Assembly: GCF_000621625.1 (NCBI RefSeq)
Contig: NZ_JHXV01000030.1
Location: forward strand, 1 to 57,695
Reading direction: 5' to 3'
Source of the DNA: Crocinitomix catalasitica ATCC 23190
Lineage (GTDB): Bacteria > Bacteroidota > Bacteroidia > Flavobacteriales_D > Crocinitomicaceae
DNA: 57,695 bases
Shown: one piece after another, positions 16,059 through 25,120 of the stretch
Layout of the letters: every line of letters starts with the position of its first letter
Position numbering within the stretch: the first letter of the stretch is position 1
Program-made: the position numbers and the translations under genes
The notes under the pieces: model-generated
Told to the model about the DNA's origin: nothing
What the model saw: the letters and a program-made list of their open reading frames with translations, nothing else
Databases searched by the model: none

Positions 16059-17742
16059 ATGTCTTCTTCAGCATAGATTTTAATTCGGTAAGTCGCTTTT
16101 CTTTCCCCGGTTGTCTTAAGTTTATTGCTGAAGTCGTATAATATTGATGATGATTTTCTAAGTAGTCTATTTGCTCAATTAGTCTTGTTCTTTCATCTTT
16201 AACATGGCCATGCAAAGCCATTTCGTCGAATAGATTTTTCGCTGTGATATGATAATCCATTCGACCTAGATAATCTAAATCTGCATCACACATAATCGCT
16301 TCCAAAATATTTTTAGGTTTTGAATTATATGCTGTTGATAGTATGATCGCTTCTATGGCAGCCATATCCTGTTCTTGATACCCAAACATAGGTGCATAAT
16401 AACGTAAAGTATCAACTCCTAATGTTTCATTGTTATCGTAGCGATATAGATACCCAGCATCGTGGAATAGTGCAGCTGTATTCAATAAAAACAAATCGTG
16501 GTCATTCAACTTTTCAAGTTGCGCGTATTTAATCACTGCCTTTTCAACGTGCTCTGTATGCTCTACCGAATGATATGTTAAGTTTTCATTCAACTCACTC
16601 TTTAACTTATTGAGAATAAATGTGCGTAAACCATCGAAATCAGTCTCTGGTAATCCTATTTTTTTCCGGAGAGCAATATTTGGAATGCGACCTTCACCAT
16701 TCTGAGAATGCTCCAGTTTTATTCCTTTAATATAAAACATGTTGATTAAGCCACCATGCTTCACTTCAACTTCTCCTCTAGCTTCGAAATTAAAATATGG
16801 GGCAATTATCTCTTTGAAATCGTTTGAGATATTTATCTGGTTGGCAGTAGAATGCTGTTCGCATCTCGCCGCAATATTTACGGTGTCGCCCCAAACATCA
16901 AAACTGAATTTATGTTTGCCTACAACCCCTGCTACTAAATCACCGACATGAATACCAATTCTGATTTGCCAAAAGTCTTTTCCTAAAGCACGTTTGGTTT
17001 GATCATCATTTATAACAAAATTCCGAATTTCTACGGCGGCTAAAGCCATTCTGATTGATGGGTGCACAGTTTGTTCCGTCACTCCGCCAACAACCATATA
17101 GGCATCACCTATCGTCTTTATTTTTTCAAGGTTGTATTTTAATGTTATTTCATCAAACTTGCTGAAATAATAATCTAAAGTTTTAACCAGTTCTTGAGGG
17201 TCTGTGTTTTTCGTTTTTTCTGTGAAATTCACAAAGTCAGTAAACATAACAGCACAATCCGTCTTTTTTTTAGGACTAGACTTTCCGAATTCACCAAACT
17301 CGCTCAAGGTAGCAGTTGGCAGAATACTTTCTAATAATTTATTAATGCGAAGGTGTCTAAAATGAAACTTTTTAAAGACTTCAACCTTTGCTAAAACCAA
17401 ATTCGCTTTATATGGTTTAATCAAATAATCAACCACACCTTTTGCTTGACTTTCAATCGCGTTATATGCCTTTTCTGAAGATGTTGAACTGACGATAATT
17501 GAGATGTTACGCGTTTCTTTTTTCGAGTGTAAGAGGTGCATTATTTCAAGCGCATCTCCTTTAGGATTGTCTAAATTAAGGATGACAATCACAAAATCTT
17601 TTTGATTGATAAGTTTAAGTGCTTCAAAATTATTTGATGCCTTAAAAATATTGTAATTTGGATTTTTTAAGATACCACAAAGTTGTTCAAGACTGCTAGG
17701 GTCACTTTCAATAACAAGTATGTTGATAATCCGTTCGAACAT
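16057..17742 (-). CDS. Pseudo-receiver / class III adenylate cyclase / HD hydrolase fusion
   Basis: The protein has 561 residues and three domains. (1) Residues 1-125 are a CheY-like receiver. Its phosphoacceptor position, four residues before the conserved Pro60, is Asn56 (NLDNP) instead of Asp, while the S/T position and Lys109 remain. (2) Residues 160-340 are a class III cyclase with metal Asp169 and Asp213, substrate-choosing Lys209 (IKTIGD) and Asp282 (DVWGDTVN), and Asn289/Arg293. Lys plus Asp at the selectivity positions predicts ATP to cAMP. (3) Residues 380-540 are an HD domain with His391/395, His427-Asp428 and Asp486/488. The protein is cytoplasmic. It could combine cAMP synthesis with hydrolysis of some phosphoester. 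It is encoded alone, beside the Bat operon. Confidence 0.85.
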   Translation of the reverse strand: MFERIINILVIESDPSSLEQLCGILKNPNYNIFKASNNFEALKLINQKDFVIVILNLDNPKGDALEIMHLLHSKKETRNISIIVSSTSSEKAYNAIESQAKGVVDYLIKPYKANLVLAKVEVFKKFHFRHLRINKLLESILPTATLSEFGEFGKSSPKKKTDCAVMFTDFVNFTEKTKNTDPQELVKTLDYYFSKFDEITLKYNLEKIKTIGDAYMVVGGVTEQTVHPSIRMALAAVEIRNFVINDDQTKRALGKDFWQIRIGIHVGDLVAGVVGKHKFSFDVWGDTVNIAARCEQHSTANQINISNDFKEIIAPYFNFEARGEVEVKHGGLINMFYIKGIKLEHSQNGEGRIPNIALRKKIGLPETDFDGLRTFILNKLKSELNENLTYHSVEHTEHVEKAVIKYAQLEKLNDHDLFLLNTAALFHDAGYLYRYDNNETLGVDTLRYYAPMFGYQEQDMAAIEAIILSTAYNSKPKNILEAIMCDADLDYLGRMDYHITAKNLFDEMALHGHVKDERTRLIEQIDYLENHHQYYTTSAINLRQPGKEKRLTELKSMLKKT

Positions 17743-17826
17743 TTAATACAATACTAACGAATAAACAGTGAGTTTGGTTGAGTGGATGTAATTTAATTTA
17801 TGTCAATTGAATATAGAAATTCGATT

Positions 17827-18570
17827 TTAAATCTCCCAAAGTTCGGCTTTGTCAATCCAACCTACATTACCATTTACATCAATTTCGGTCCAACCATTGT
17901 CACGACGTAAAATCTTTACTTTACTTCCGTCGTGTAATTCAAAAGCCGTTTCAGCCTCCGAATTAGGACTGGTTTTAACTGTTGAAACTTCAGTGATTAT
18001 TATTCCGCTATCGACTTTCATAAGTTGCGACTTTTGAAGGGAAGCTAAAACAATTGAAATTACCAATAGTGCCAAAACAACGAATCCTGATGACATGGTT
18101 AAATTCTTGATTTTTGCTTGCTGTGTGGTAAAGAAGAAATATAAAACAACGGCAAGAAGGATACTCATTATAATACTAATAGTGCTCCAGAAATTTAATC
18201 CAAGTCGGTAAAGATTAATTTTCAACCATGCCTGAACTGGTGAACCCGTAGCATCAATTTCGTCAACAGTTTTCGCGTTGGCAAATGATAAATTAAATCG
18301 GGCATCGCTATGGTCTGGTTGAATTTTAATTGCTTTTTCGAAAGCCCAAATAGATTTTCCTAATTCTAATTTCTGAAAATAGGCATTCCCTAAATTGTAG
18401 AATATATTCGCAGACATAGCGTCCGTTCCTATGATTTGGTGGTATTTTTCAATGGCTAAATCAAAATCACCATCCGCGTAGGCTTTATTACCTGCATCAA
18501 AAGTGCTGTCTTGTCCAATTGCTAAAAAGCTAAGACCAATACAAGAGATCAAAATTAATAACTGCTTCAT
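17827..18570 (-). CDS. batE: BatE: TPR and SH3 membrane protein
   Basis: The protein has 247 residues. A signal peptide ends near AIGQ (about 19), TPR units cover about 23-100 (FYNLGNAYFQKLELGKSIWA), two membrane helices lie at about 125-180, and an SH3-type domain covers about 190-247, ending in GWTEIDVNGNVGWIDKAE. This is the typical BatE layout. It is the last gene of the Bat operon, one base after batD. The Bat proteins are membrane and periplasmic components linked to aerotolerance and virulence in Bacteroides and Leptospira; the exact molecular role is unsettled. Confidence 0.88.
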   Translation of the reverse strand: MKQLLILISCIGLSFLAIGQDSTFDAGNKAYADGDFDLAIEKYHQIIGTDAMSANIFYNLGNAYFQKLELGKSIWAFEKAIKIQPDHSDARFNLSFANAKTVDEIDATGSPVQAWLKINLYRLGLNFWSTISIIMSILLAVVLYFFFTTQQAKIKNLTMSSGFVVLALLVISIVLASLQKSQLMKVDSGIIITEVSTVKTSPNSEAETAFELHDGSKVKILRRDNGWTEIDVNGNVGWIDKAELWEI

Positions 18571-18571
18571 C

Positions 18572-20275
18572 TTATAAAGTTTTATTTAAATTTTGAATGA
18601 GCGTTTCAGCATCCTCAATTGTTTGTTTCAAATTACTGGTCGTAATCGGCGCATATTGCCCCAATTCAATTGCACGCCAAATTGTATTGAATTGATCGAT
18701 GTCAGTACCTTCTACTTCTTGCTGTTTTAAACGATTTGTAATTTCATTCTGAGACAGATTAGACAAACCAACGTTAAACTTAATTTTAAAGAAATGAAGC
18801 AACGCGTTTTGAATTGTTTTTAAAGAAAGCTTTTCGTCCGAATCAACTAACGACTTCGCTTTTTCAATGTCTAGAAGAACCTCTTTACTCACTTTCTTTT
18901 GCGCTAATTTCAATTTCTCTTCATCAGTTAAGTTTTCTTTTTTACGCTTAAAGAAGATGAAAAAGAAAGATAGAATAAGTGGACTTGAGAGTAAGGCGAA
19001 ATAAGATAGTTTACCAAAAGTTATTTGGTCATAAGTAAAGATGTCGTCTTGATCTGTATGAATATAACGAATGGTGTTCTCAGCAACATCAATTTCATTT
19101 TTAGGAACAACAATTTCACCAGCGACACCATCCGGTTTTTCAACATGAATTTGGAATGATTCACTTGAAATGGTTTTCATTTTCTTAGACCCTAAATCGA
19201 AATATGAGAACGTGTAAGCTGGAATTGTAAAGTCGCCATAATGAGTAGGGATTAAGACAAAGTTATAAGTCATCTTTCCACTTATTCCAGATCGAGTAAC
19301 AGTTGTTTTTTCGTCAATTTCAGGATCAAACACCTCAAAATCTTTTGGGAATTTAAGATCGAGATTTCCGACACTTTGCATATTTCCTTTTCCTTCTAAA
19401 ATAATTTTAAGATCAATAGCTTCTCCCATTTTTGCAGATATTTTGGAGATCTCACTGCTCATTTTAAAATCACCTACCAATCCTTTATAATTGTTGGCAC
19501 CTGCAGAATTAATAGGCTTTACATTAATTTCCAAGCTATTTGATTTGGTCTCTTTTCTGAATCGATTAAAGAAACCTTGCGAAAAGATCATTGATGTGGA
19601 ATAAGGTTCGATGTTTATCTTCCCACTTCGTTGCGCGAAACAAAGTTCTTCACGTAAAATTATTGTATAATATCTTACACCGTTTACAGATTCAATATCA
19701 GTGCTAAAATTCGTTTTACTTGGATTTAAATCTTGACGCCAAACACCGTCTACATCCCCTAAATCAAACGATTCGATATTCTCTGGTGGAAGTTTTGCAA
19801 AATATTTTAAAGTAACAATAAAAGGTTCTCCTTCATAAACACTGCTTTTATTCGTTAGTAAACGCATGTAAAAATCGCTATTTACAGCTTCATTAGGTTG
19901 ATTTTTTGTCGCGTTGATTGTAATGGCGTCAGTTGTCTTTTTCTTGCCATCACAATCCATTGTAACAGAAGAGATCGTGAATTTACCTTCCTTATTTGCC
20001 ATAAGCGTGTAGGTATAAGTATATTCAACCGTAATTGTCTGACGACCATTGATGATACTGATCGATCTTGAACTTGATGAATTTGGTCCCGACATAACTC
20101 TCAAACCATCGAATGTTGGACTTGTAATTTGGCAATTAGAATTGGTGACGATCTGAAAAGTGAATCTTTCATTCACACCAACAGTCGTTTTGTTCACCAA
20201 TGCTTCTATGGTCTCTTGACCATATCCAATTAAGGAAACAGCAATAAAAGTCAATATGTAAATTAATCCTTTCAT
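18572..20275 (-). CDS. batD: BatD: BatD-family oxygen-tolerance protein
   Basis: The protein has 567 residues. A signal peptide (MKGLIYILTFIAVSLIGYGQ) is followed by beta-sandwich repeats beginning ETIEALVNKTTVGVNERF, as expected for the BatD family. A membrane helix lies near 430-450 (FALLSSPLILSFFFIFFKR) with a cytoplasmic helical tail to 567. The gene begins at the base immediately after batC's stop. In the family BatD is thought to be a large periplasmic scaffold of the Bat complex. Confidence 0.9.
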   Translation of the reverse strand: MKGLIYILTFIAVSLIGYGQETIEALVNKTTVGVNERFTFQIVTNSNCQITSPTFDGLRVMSGPNSSSSRSISIINGRQTITVEYTYTYTLMANKEGKFTISSVTMDCDGKKKTTDAITINATKNQPNEAVNSDFYMRLLTNKSSVYEGEPFIVTLKYFAKLPPENIESFDLGDVDGVWRQDLNPSKTNFSTDIESVNGVRYYTIILREELCFAQRSGKINIEPYSTSMIFSQGFFNRFRKETKSNSLEINVKPINSAGANNYKGLVGDFKMSSEISKISAKMGEAIDLKIILEGKGNMQSVGNLDLKFPKDFEVFDPEIDEKTTVTRSGISGKMTYNFVLIPTHYGDFTIPAYTFSYFDLGSKKMKTISSESFQIHVEKPDGVAGEIVVPKNEIDVAENTIRYIHTDQDDIFTYDQITFGKLSYFALLSSPLILSFFFIFFKRKKENLTDEEKLKLAQKKVSKEVLLDIEKAKSLVDSDEKLSLKTIQNALLHFFKIKFNVGLSNLSQNEITNRLKQQEVEGTDIDQFNTIWRAIELGQYAPITTSNLKQTIEDAETLIQNLNKTL

Positions 20276-21100
20276 TTACCAATCAATTTTACCAGATTCT
20301 CCAACACCAACTTTCTTTTCATCATCCAATTTTTCTTGCAATTGTTTTTCTTTTCTCTTGGCAGCATCTAAAATTCGTGCAGCTTCATCTTTAGAAATAG
20401 GTCTCCGTTGATCACCAGGTTTAGGTTGATCCGCTTTTCCATCTTGAGGATCTTTTTTCTGGTCATCTTTTCCATCTTTTTTATCCTGCGGATCGTCTTG
20501 CTTTTTCTCATCTCCCTTATCGCCATCTTCTTTTTTGTCGTCTCCTTCTTTACCGTCCTTTTCGTTATTCTCGTCTCCTTTTTGATCACCATCTTGCTTT
20601 TGGTCATCCTGATTTTCATCATCTTTTTCTTGATCTTGATTTTGCTGATCCTGCTGCTGTTGTTTGTCTTGTGCTTGTTTTAATGATTGTGCAAATGCCA
20701 AATTATAACGGGTTGCTTCATCTCTTGAATTCAAACGCAGTGCATCTTTATAAGCGTCTATAGCTTCATCAATTTTTTTATGCTGTAAATAAGCATTTCC
20801 TAAATTGTGAAATACCCATGCTCTTTCCTCGTCACTAGGCGCTGTTTTTACTATTTTTTCTAATTGCTCAATCGTTTCTTCGAATTTCTCTGTGCGATAA
20901 AGGGTATTCGCTAAGTTATAATTCACCTTATAATTTAAAGGAGATGCTTCAAGTGCTTTGTCGTAATAAGACTTGGCATCTTCAAATTCGCCATTGTCAT
21001 AGAAAACATTGGCTTTATACCAATTCTTTTTTAAATCATTTTGTCCCCATCCTAAAATAGGTAAACAAACTAATATCATATAGACGAGTCTTCTAATCAT
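20276..21100 (-). CDS. batC: BatC: TPR protein with charged low-complexity tail
   Basis: The protein has 274 residues: a signal peptide (ending ILGWGQ), three TPR units over about 25-140 (AWVFHNLGNAYLQHKKIDEA), then a tail at about 150-240 almost entirely of Asp, Glu, Lys, Gln, Gly and Asn, and a final RRPISKDEAARILDAAK segment. That last motif with a preceding charged linker is typical of BatC in Bacteroidota. It overlaps the batB stop by 4 bases and abuts batD. The linker probably acts as a flexible spacer or a protein-binding region. Confidence 0.9.
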   Translation of the reverse strand: MIRRLVYMILVCLPILGWGQNDLKKNWYKANVFYDNGEFEDAKSYYDKALEASPLNYKVNYNLANTLYRTEKFEETIEQLEKIVKTAPSDEERAWVFHNLGNAYLQHKKIDEAIDAYKDALRLNSRDEATRYNLAFAQSLKQAQDKQQQQDQQNQDQEKDDENQDDQKQDGDQKGDENNEKDGKEGDDKKEDGDKGDEKKQDDPQDKKDGKDDQKKDPQDGKADQPKPGDQRRPISKDEAARILDAAKRKEKQLQEKLDDEKKVGVGESGKIDW

Positions 21101-22248
21101 ATTTTTTGTAATTTATAAATTACTCCTGATCTTCTCTCACTAATTAATAGGTGACTTAATAAGCAAATTAAACCTAAGCCAAGAAACCACTGAAATTGAT
21201 CCTTATAATCAGTATACAATTTAGATTCTAATTCAGTTTTTTCTATCTTTCTAATTGATTCAAGTAATCCATTTAAATTCACATAAGATCCTTGAGCACG
21301 GGTATATTCTCCGCCTCCACTTGCAGCAATGTCTTGCAACATCTTTTCGTTCAATTTGGTTGTTACCGTATTGCCTTCAAAATCTTTTTTCATGCCTACA
21401 ATTCTACCATTTTGGTAATCAGGAATAGGAGTGCCAGTTAGTTTTCCCATTCCAACAGTACTGATAATGACATTGTCTTCATAAGCGAATTTAGCAGCTT
21501 CTATCGCAACATCTTCATGATCTTCTCCGTCAGATATAATGATAATTGATTTATTGATGCCATTTTCAAAATCAAAAGAGGCCATACATTTTTCTATCGC
21601 CAATCCAATTGCTGTTCCTTGATTACTCATCATTTCCGGTCGAACGGAGCTAAGGAACATTTTAGCCAATCCATAATCAACCGTTAAGGGCACTTGAACG
21701 AATGCATCTCCAGCGAAGAGAACAATTCCTACTTTGTCTCCATGTAAACTGCCCAGTACCTTTTCAATTGCCATTTTGGCTAATTTAAGTCGATCCCTTT
21801 TAGGATCTAAATCTAAAGCACGCATTGAATTCGAAATATCCAAAGCAATCATGATTTCAATTCCTTCAGAAACGGCTTTGGTTTCTCCTTTTCCATATTG
21901 AGGATTGGCAAAGGCAATGATTAAAAAGACAATGGCATTCCGCAGGAAGAAAAATTTCCAAAATGATTTTGTAGAAGAAATAGGTTGGGTGAGGTGGCTC
22001 AATAATCTAGCATCCGCCAAACGTTTAAAAACTTTATTCTTCCAAATTAGAATGAGGCTAAAGCCGAGAATTAGAACAGGTACGATTAGCATCGCCCATA
22101 AAAAAGGTTTGTTCTCGAATCTAAAAGCGTCGACTTGCTCTATCAAATAAAAATATAGACCGACAAAGGCAAGCCAAAAAACAACCTCCCATATCAGTAC
22201 AGAACCGAGTATAGTTTTAAGATTATATTGATGTTTTGGTTGATCCAT
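21097..22248 (-). CDS. batB: BatB: VWA-domain membrane protein
   Basis: The protein has 383 residues. Membrane helices lie near 17-36, 49-70 and 100-115, followed by a VWA domain with an intact MIDAS metal site, ALDISNSM (D137, S139, S141), a TAIG stretch for the MIDAS Thr, and IIISDGEDH. A final membrane helix lies near 350-370. It is paralogous to BatA directly upstream. BatA and BatB are membrane-anchored VWA proteins that probably assemble with the MoxR ATPase and the BatC-E proteins. Confidence 0.92.
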   Translation of the reverse strand: MDQPKHQYNLKTILGSVLIWEVVFWLAFVGLYFYLIEQVDAFRFENKPFLWAMLIVPVLILGFSLILIWKNKVFKRLADARLLSHLTQPISSTKSFWKFFFLRNAIVFLIIAFANPQYGKGETKAVSEGIEIMIALDISNSMRALDLDPKRDRLKLAKMAIEKVLGSLHGDKVGIVLFAGDAFVQVPLTVDYGLAKMFLSSVRPEMMSNQGTAIGLAIEKCMASFDFENGINKSIIIISDGEDHEDVAIEAAKFAYEDNVIISTVGMGKLTGTPIPDYQNGRIVGMKKDFEGNTVTTKLNEKMLQDIAASGGGEYTRAQGSYVNLNGLLESIRKIEKTELESKLYTDYKDQFQWFLGLGLICLLSHLLISERRSGVIYKLQKI

Positions 22249-22251
22249 TGA

Positions 22252-23292
22252 TTAAGGAATGCTTTTTAAAAGTGTATAGTTCATTAATGTTGACAATAAT
22301 AGTGCGGCGATTGCCCAAAATAGTATGGCATAATATTTTTCAGGTGGATCAGTTTTAAATTCTAAAACTTTCACTTTTGATTTTTCTAATTGATCAATCT
22401 CATTATAAATTTCAAGTAATTCATCTTGGTTTTTTGCTCTAAAATAGCGCGTTCCTGTTAGTTCAGCGATTTCCATTAGTAGATCCTCATCTATTTCAAC
22501 TGGCATATTCTGCATCACAACTCCAAATGGTGATTGAACAGGGAAGGGCGCCAATCCTTCTTTTCCGACACCAATTGTATAAACACGAATGCCGTATTCT
22601 TTGGCAATTTGAGCAGCAGTGATTGGATCGATGTCACCAACATTGTTAACCCCATCTGTCAATAGAATGATAACCTTACTTTTTGCCGTACTCGTTTCAA
22701 GACGATTGATTGCTGTAACCAAACCTAAACCAATGGCTGTTCCTGGTGCAACTTCACCCGACTCAATTGTATTAAACGCATCTACAAGTATGCGGTGATC
22801 GTTCGTTAATGGAACTTTGGTATAAGCCTCGCCCTCGTATAAAACTAAACCAATTCTATCTGTTGGTCGTTCACGAATAAAGTCGAGTGCCACACGTTTC
22901 GAAGCCTCTAAACGGTTTGGTTTAAAATCTTGCGCTAACATACTACCCGAAACATCTAAGGCCAGAACAATATCAATGCCTTCTATATTCTTTTTTTTGT
23001 ACGATTCAATATCATTCACATCATGCGGACGAGCAAGCGCTATAATGATAAAGGCAATGGCGAATAAAACTAGAAAAAAGTTTAAATGTCTAAGAAGTTG
23101 AACCCAATTGAATTGATTCGTTTCGAATCCATCGAGTGTCGAAATGTTAATGTTTTTAAAATTCTTACGACTATTTTCTCGATATAAATACCAGAAAACA
23201 AGCAAAGGGATGATCAATAATAACCAAAGGAAATTCTTGTAGACATACTCATAGTCGAAAAGGGCGATATCAAACAAATCTATATCAGTCAT
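22252..23292 (-). CDS. batA: BatA: VWA-domain membrane protein
   Basis: The protein has 346 residues. Hydrophobic segments lie at about 19-38 and 70-87. A VWA domain follows with an intact MIDAS site ALDVSGSM (D113, S115, S117), an APGTAIGLG Thr loop and ILLTDGVNN. A C-terminal membrane helix lies near 323-342. Its start overlaps the preceding gene by 8 bases and it ends 3 bases before batB, so translation in the operon is tightly coupled. Confidence 0.93.
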   Translation of the reverse strand: MTDIDLFDIALFDYEYVYKNFLWLLLIIPLLVFWYLYRENSRKNFKNINISTLDGFETNQFNWVQLLRHLNFFLVLFAIAFIIIALARPHDVNDIESYKKKNIEGIDIVLALDVSGSMLAQDFKPNRLEASKRVALDFIRERPTDRIGLVLYEGEAYTKVPLTNDHRILVDAFNTIESGEVAPGTAIGLGLVTAINRLETSTAKSKVIILLTDGVNNVGDIDPITAAQIAKEYGIRVYTIGVGKEGLAPFPVQSPFGVVMQNMPVEIDEDLLMEIAELTGTRYFRAKNQDELLEIYNEIDQLEKSKVKVLEFKTDPPEKYYAILFWAIAALLLSTLMNYTLLKSIP

Positions 23293-24220
23293 TTTTCTCT
23301 ACTGTTTTAGTTCGTTCAACAAAATCTATTGATTTGTTCAAATAGGCAAATGCTTCATCATCACTTGGGTTGAATTTCGCAAACTTTACCATATCTGCTT
23401 CTCTTAATATTTTACGTAAATAATATTTATCATCTTCACTGATATTCGCCAATTTTAAGTCCGTTATTATTTCACGCGTTGTTTTTTCCATTGCGTGAAT
23501 ATCGAATCTGTTTTCGAGGTATAAACGAACAGTATCGGTTAATTCAGAATAGTATTTCTTTTTTTCAGAAGTTTTCCAAGCTTCTTTATCTTTTAATTCG
23601 AGTAAAGCTTTTAAAGCTAGAATATGTGCTGGAATCACTTCCTCAATATAAACGATTTCTTTTTCAGGTTGACGTTTCTTGAAGTATAGGTATAGTAATA
23701 TGATAGCAAGGATTAAAAGTGGGATAACAATCCAATACCAATACGTGACGATCCAATCTTTTGCTTGCTCCTCTAACGGGTAATCAATGCCATAAATAGG
23801 TTTAATGTCGTAAATTGCTTTTGCTGTATCTAATTCAACCGTCTCAACCAATAAGTTTAGCGTATCAGTCATGTATAACGAATCACCCAATCTGATTTCA
23901 AGTGGTAGGATTTGAAAATTACCAGGCTCAAAAGCTGTAATCAATAAAGCTTGTTGTCGGACGTAAATTTCTCTTATAGAATCGATGAGTGTTGCTTGAT
24001 CTACCGTTTTTTTGACGATTTCAATATTATCTGTTAATTGCTCGTCAAATTCGGGCCAAATCACCATCGCTTTATGACTCGTGTCTGGATAAACGAATTG
24101 AATTTTTAAAACCGTTTGTTCTCCTATTCGAATATGATTTGTGTCCAAAGTTATATTCGCAACCTGAGCGGATGCGAACAAACTAAAACTTAATAATATG
24201 ATTAGACCGAATTTTTTCAC
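23285..24220 (-). CDS. Bat-operon membrane protein (BatD-like N-terminus)
   Basis: The protein has 311 residues. A signal peptide ends FASAQ (about 19), followed by a beta-sandwich domain resembling the BatD N-terminus. One strong membrane helix lies at about 160-180 (YWIVIPLLILAIILLYLYFK), followed by a helical cytoplasmic part. This is the usual gene between the DUF58 gene and batA in Bacteroidota. It overlaps the DUF58 stop by 4 bases and batA by 8. The function is unknown apart from its Bat association. Confidence 0.85.
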   Translation of the reverse strand: MKKFGLIILLSFSLFASAQVANITLDTNHIRIGEQTVLKIQFVYPDTSHKAMVIWPEFDEQLTDNIEIVKKTVDQATLIDSIREIYVRQQALLITAFEPGNFQILPLEIRLGDSLYMTDTLNLLVETVELDTAKAIYDIKPIYGIDYPLEEQAKDWIVTYWYWIVIPLLILAIILLYLYFKKRQPEKEIVYIEEVIPAHILALKALLELKDKEAWKTSEKKKYYSELTDTVRLYLENRFDIHAMEKTTREIITDLKLANISEDDKYYLRKILREADMVKFAKFNPSDDEAFAYLNKSIDFVERTKTVEKND

Positions 24221-25083
24221 CCTCTTCGTTTAAATAAAGTCATCAATGGTTTTATATAGCCTTCATTGGTATCAATCTCTGCAAAATCAGTTTTTGATTT
24301 TCTGAATATGTCACGCAATTTGGCATTTTGCTCTTCTCTTTTTGTTTTATAGTTTTCTCTTACACGTTTCGAAGAAGTATTGATCCATTTCGATTCTCCT
24401 GTTTCCAAATCTTTAAATTTTGCAATACCTATTTTAGGTAATTCAGATTCGGCTTTATCGTTGACTTTTAAGGCAACAAGATCGTGTTTTCTTGAAGCTA
24501 TTTTTAATGCATCAGTGAAGTCATTGTCCATAAAATCACTCAAAACAAAGGCAATACTTTTCTTTTTAACAACTTGGGTAAAATATTTTAATGCACCTGC
24601 AATATCCGTTGAGGTTCCTGTAGGTTCGAAATCAATTAATTCTCGAATGATGCGTAAGATATGCGACTTCCCTTTTTTAGGTGGAATGAATTTTTCAATT
24701 TTATCTGAAAAAAGTAAGAGACCAATTTGGTCATTATTAGAAACGGCTGAAAAAGCTAAAACGGCACAAAGTTCTGTTATTGTTTCTCTTTTTAGTTGGT
24801 TTCTTGTTCCAAAACCACCAGATGCGGAAATGTCAACAATCAGCATAACGGTTAATTGTCGTTCTTCTTCAAAAACTTTAACAAAAGGCTCATTAAATCG
24901 TGCAGTAACGTTCCAATCAATCGTTCGAATTTCATCACCGATGGCATATTCACGCACTTCGCTAAAGGCCATACCTCTTCCTTTGAATGCCGAATGGTAT
25001 TCACCCGAAAATATTTGAGAAGAAAGCCGTTTGGTCTTAATCTCAATTTTTCGCACCTTTTTTATTAGTTCTTTAACTTCCAA
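24217..25083 (-). CDS. DUF58 (VWA-like) protein of the Bat operon
   Basis: The protein has 288 residues without signal peptide or membrane helix. The DUF58 signature is at about 35-60 (GMAFSEVREYAIGDEIRTID) with the WNVTARF run just after. The segment VMLIVDISASGGFGT is a VWA-like metal site with D-x-S-x-S (DISAS). DUF58 proteins pair with MoxR ATPases. It lies 37 bases after moxR and overlaps the next gene by 4 bases. Confidence 0.92.
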   Translation of the reverse strand: MEVKELIKKVRKIEIKTKRLSSQIFSGEYHSAFKGRGMAFSEVREYAIGDEIRTIDWNVTARFNEPFVKVFEEERQLTVMLIVDISASGGFGTRNQLKRETITELCAVLAFSAVSNNDQIGLLLFSDKIEKFIPPKKGKSHILRIIRELIDFEPTGTSTDIAGALKYFTQVVKKKSIAFVLSDFMDNDFTDALKIASRKHDLVALKVNDKAESELPKIGIAKFKDLETGESKWINTSSKRVRENYKTKREEQNAKLRDIFRKSKTDFAEIDTNEGYIKPLMTLFKRRG

Positions 25084-25120
25084 ATTTTAAAATATAAATG
25101 AATGGATAGTAATTAAGGAT

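Noticed and set aside
20408-20683. Hydrophobic plus-strand reading frame opposite batC
   Set aside because: It is the reverse of the D/E/K/Q-rich BatC linker; the hydrophobicity is an artefact of the antisense codons.
24380-25018. 212-residue plus-strand frame inside the DUF58 gene
   Set aside because: The minus strand holds a complete DUF58 family protein with conserved motifs, so the antisense frame is a shadow.
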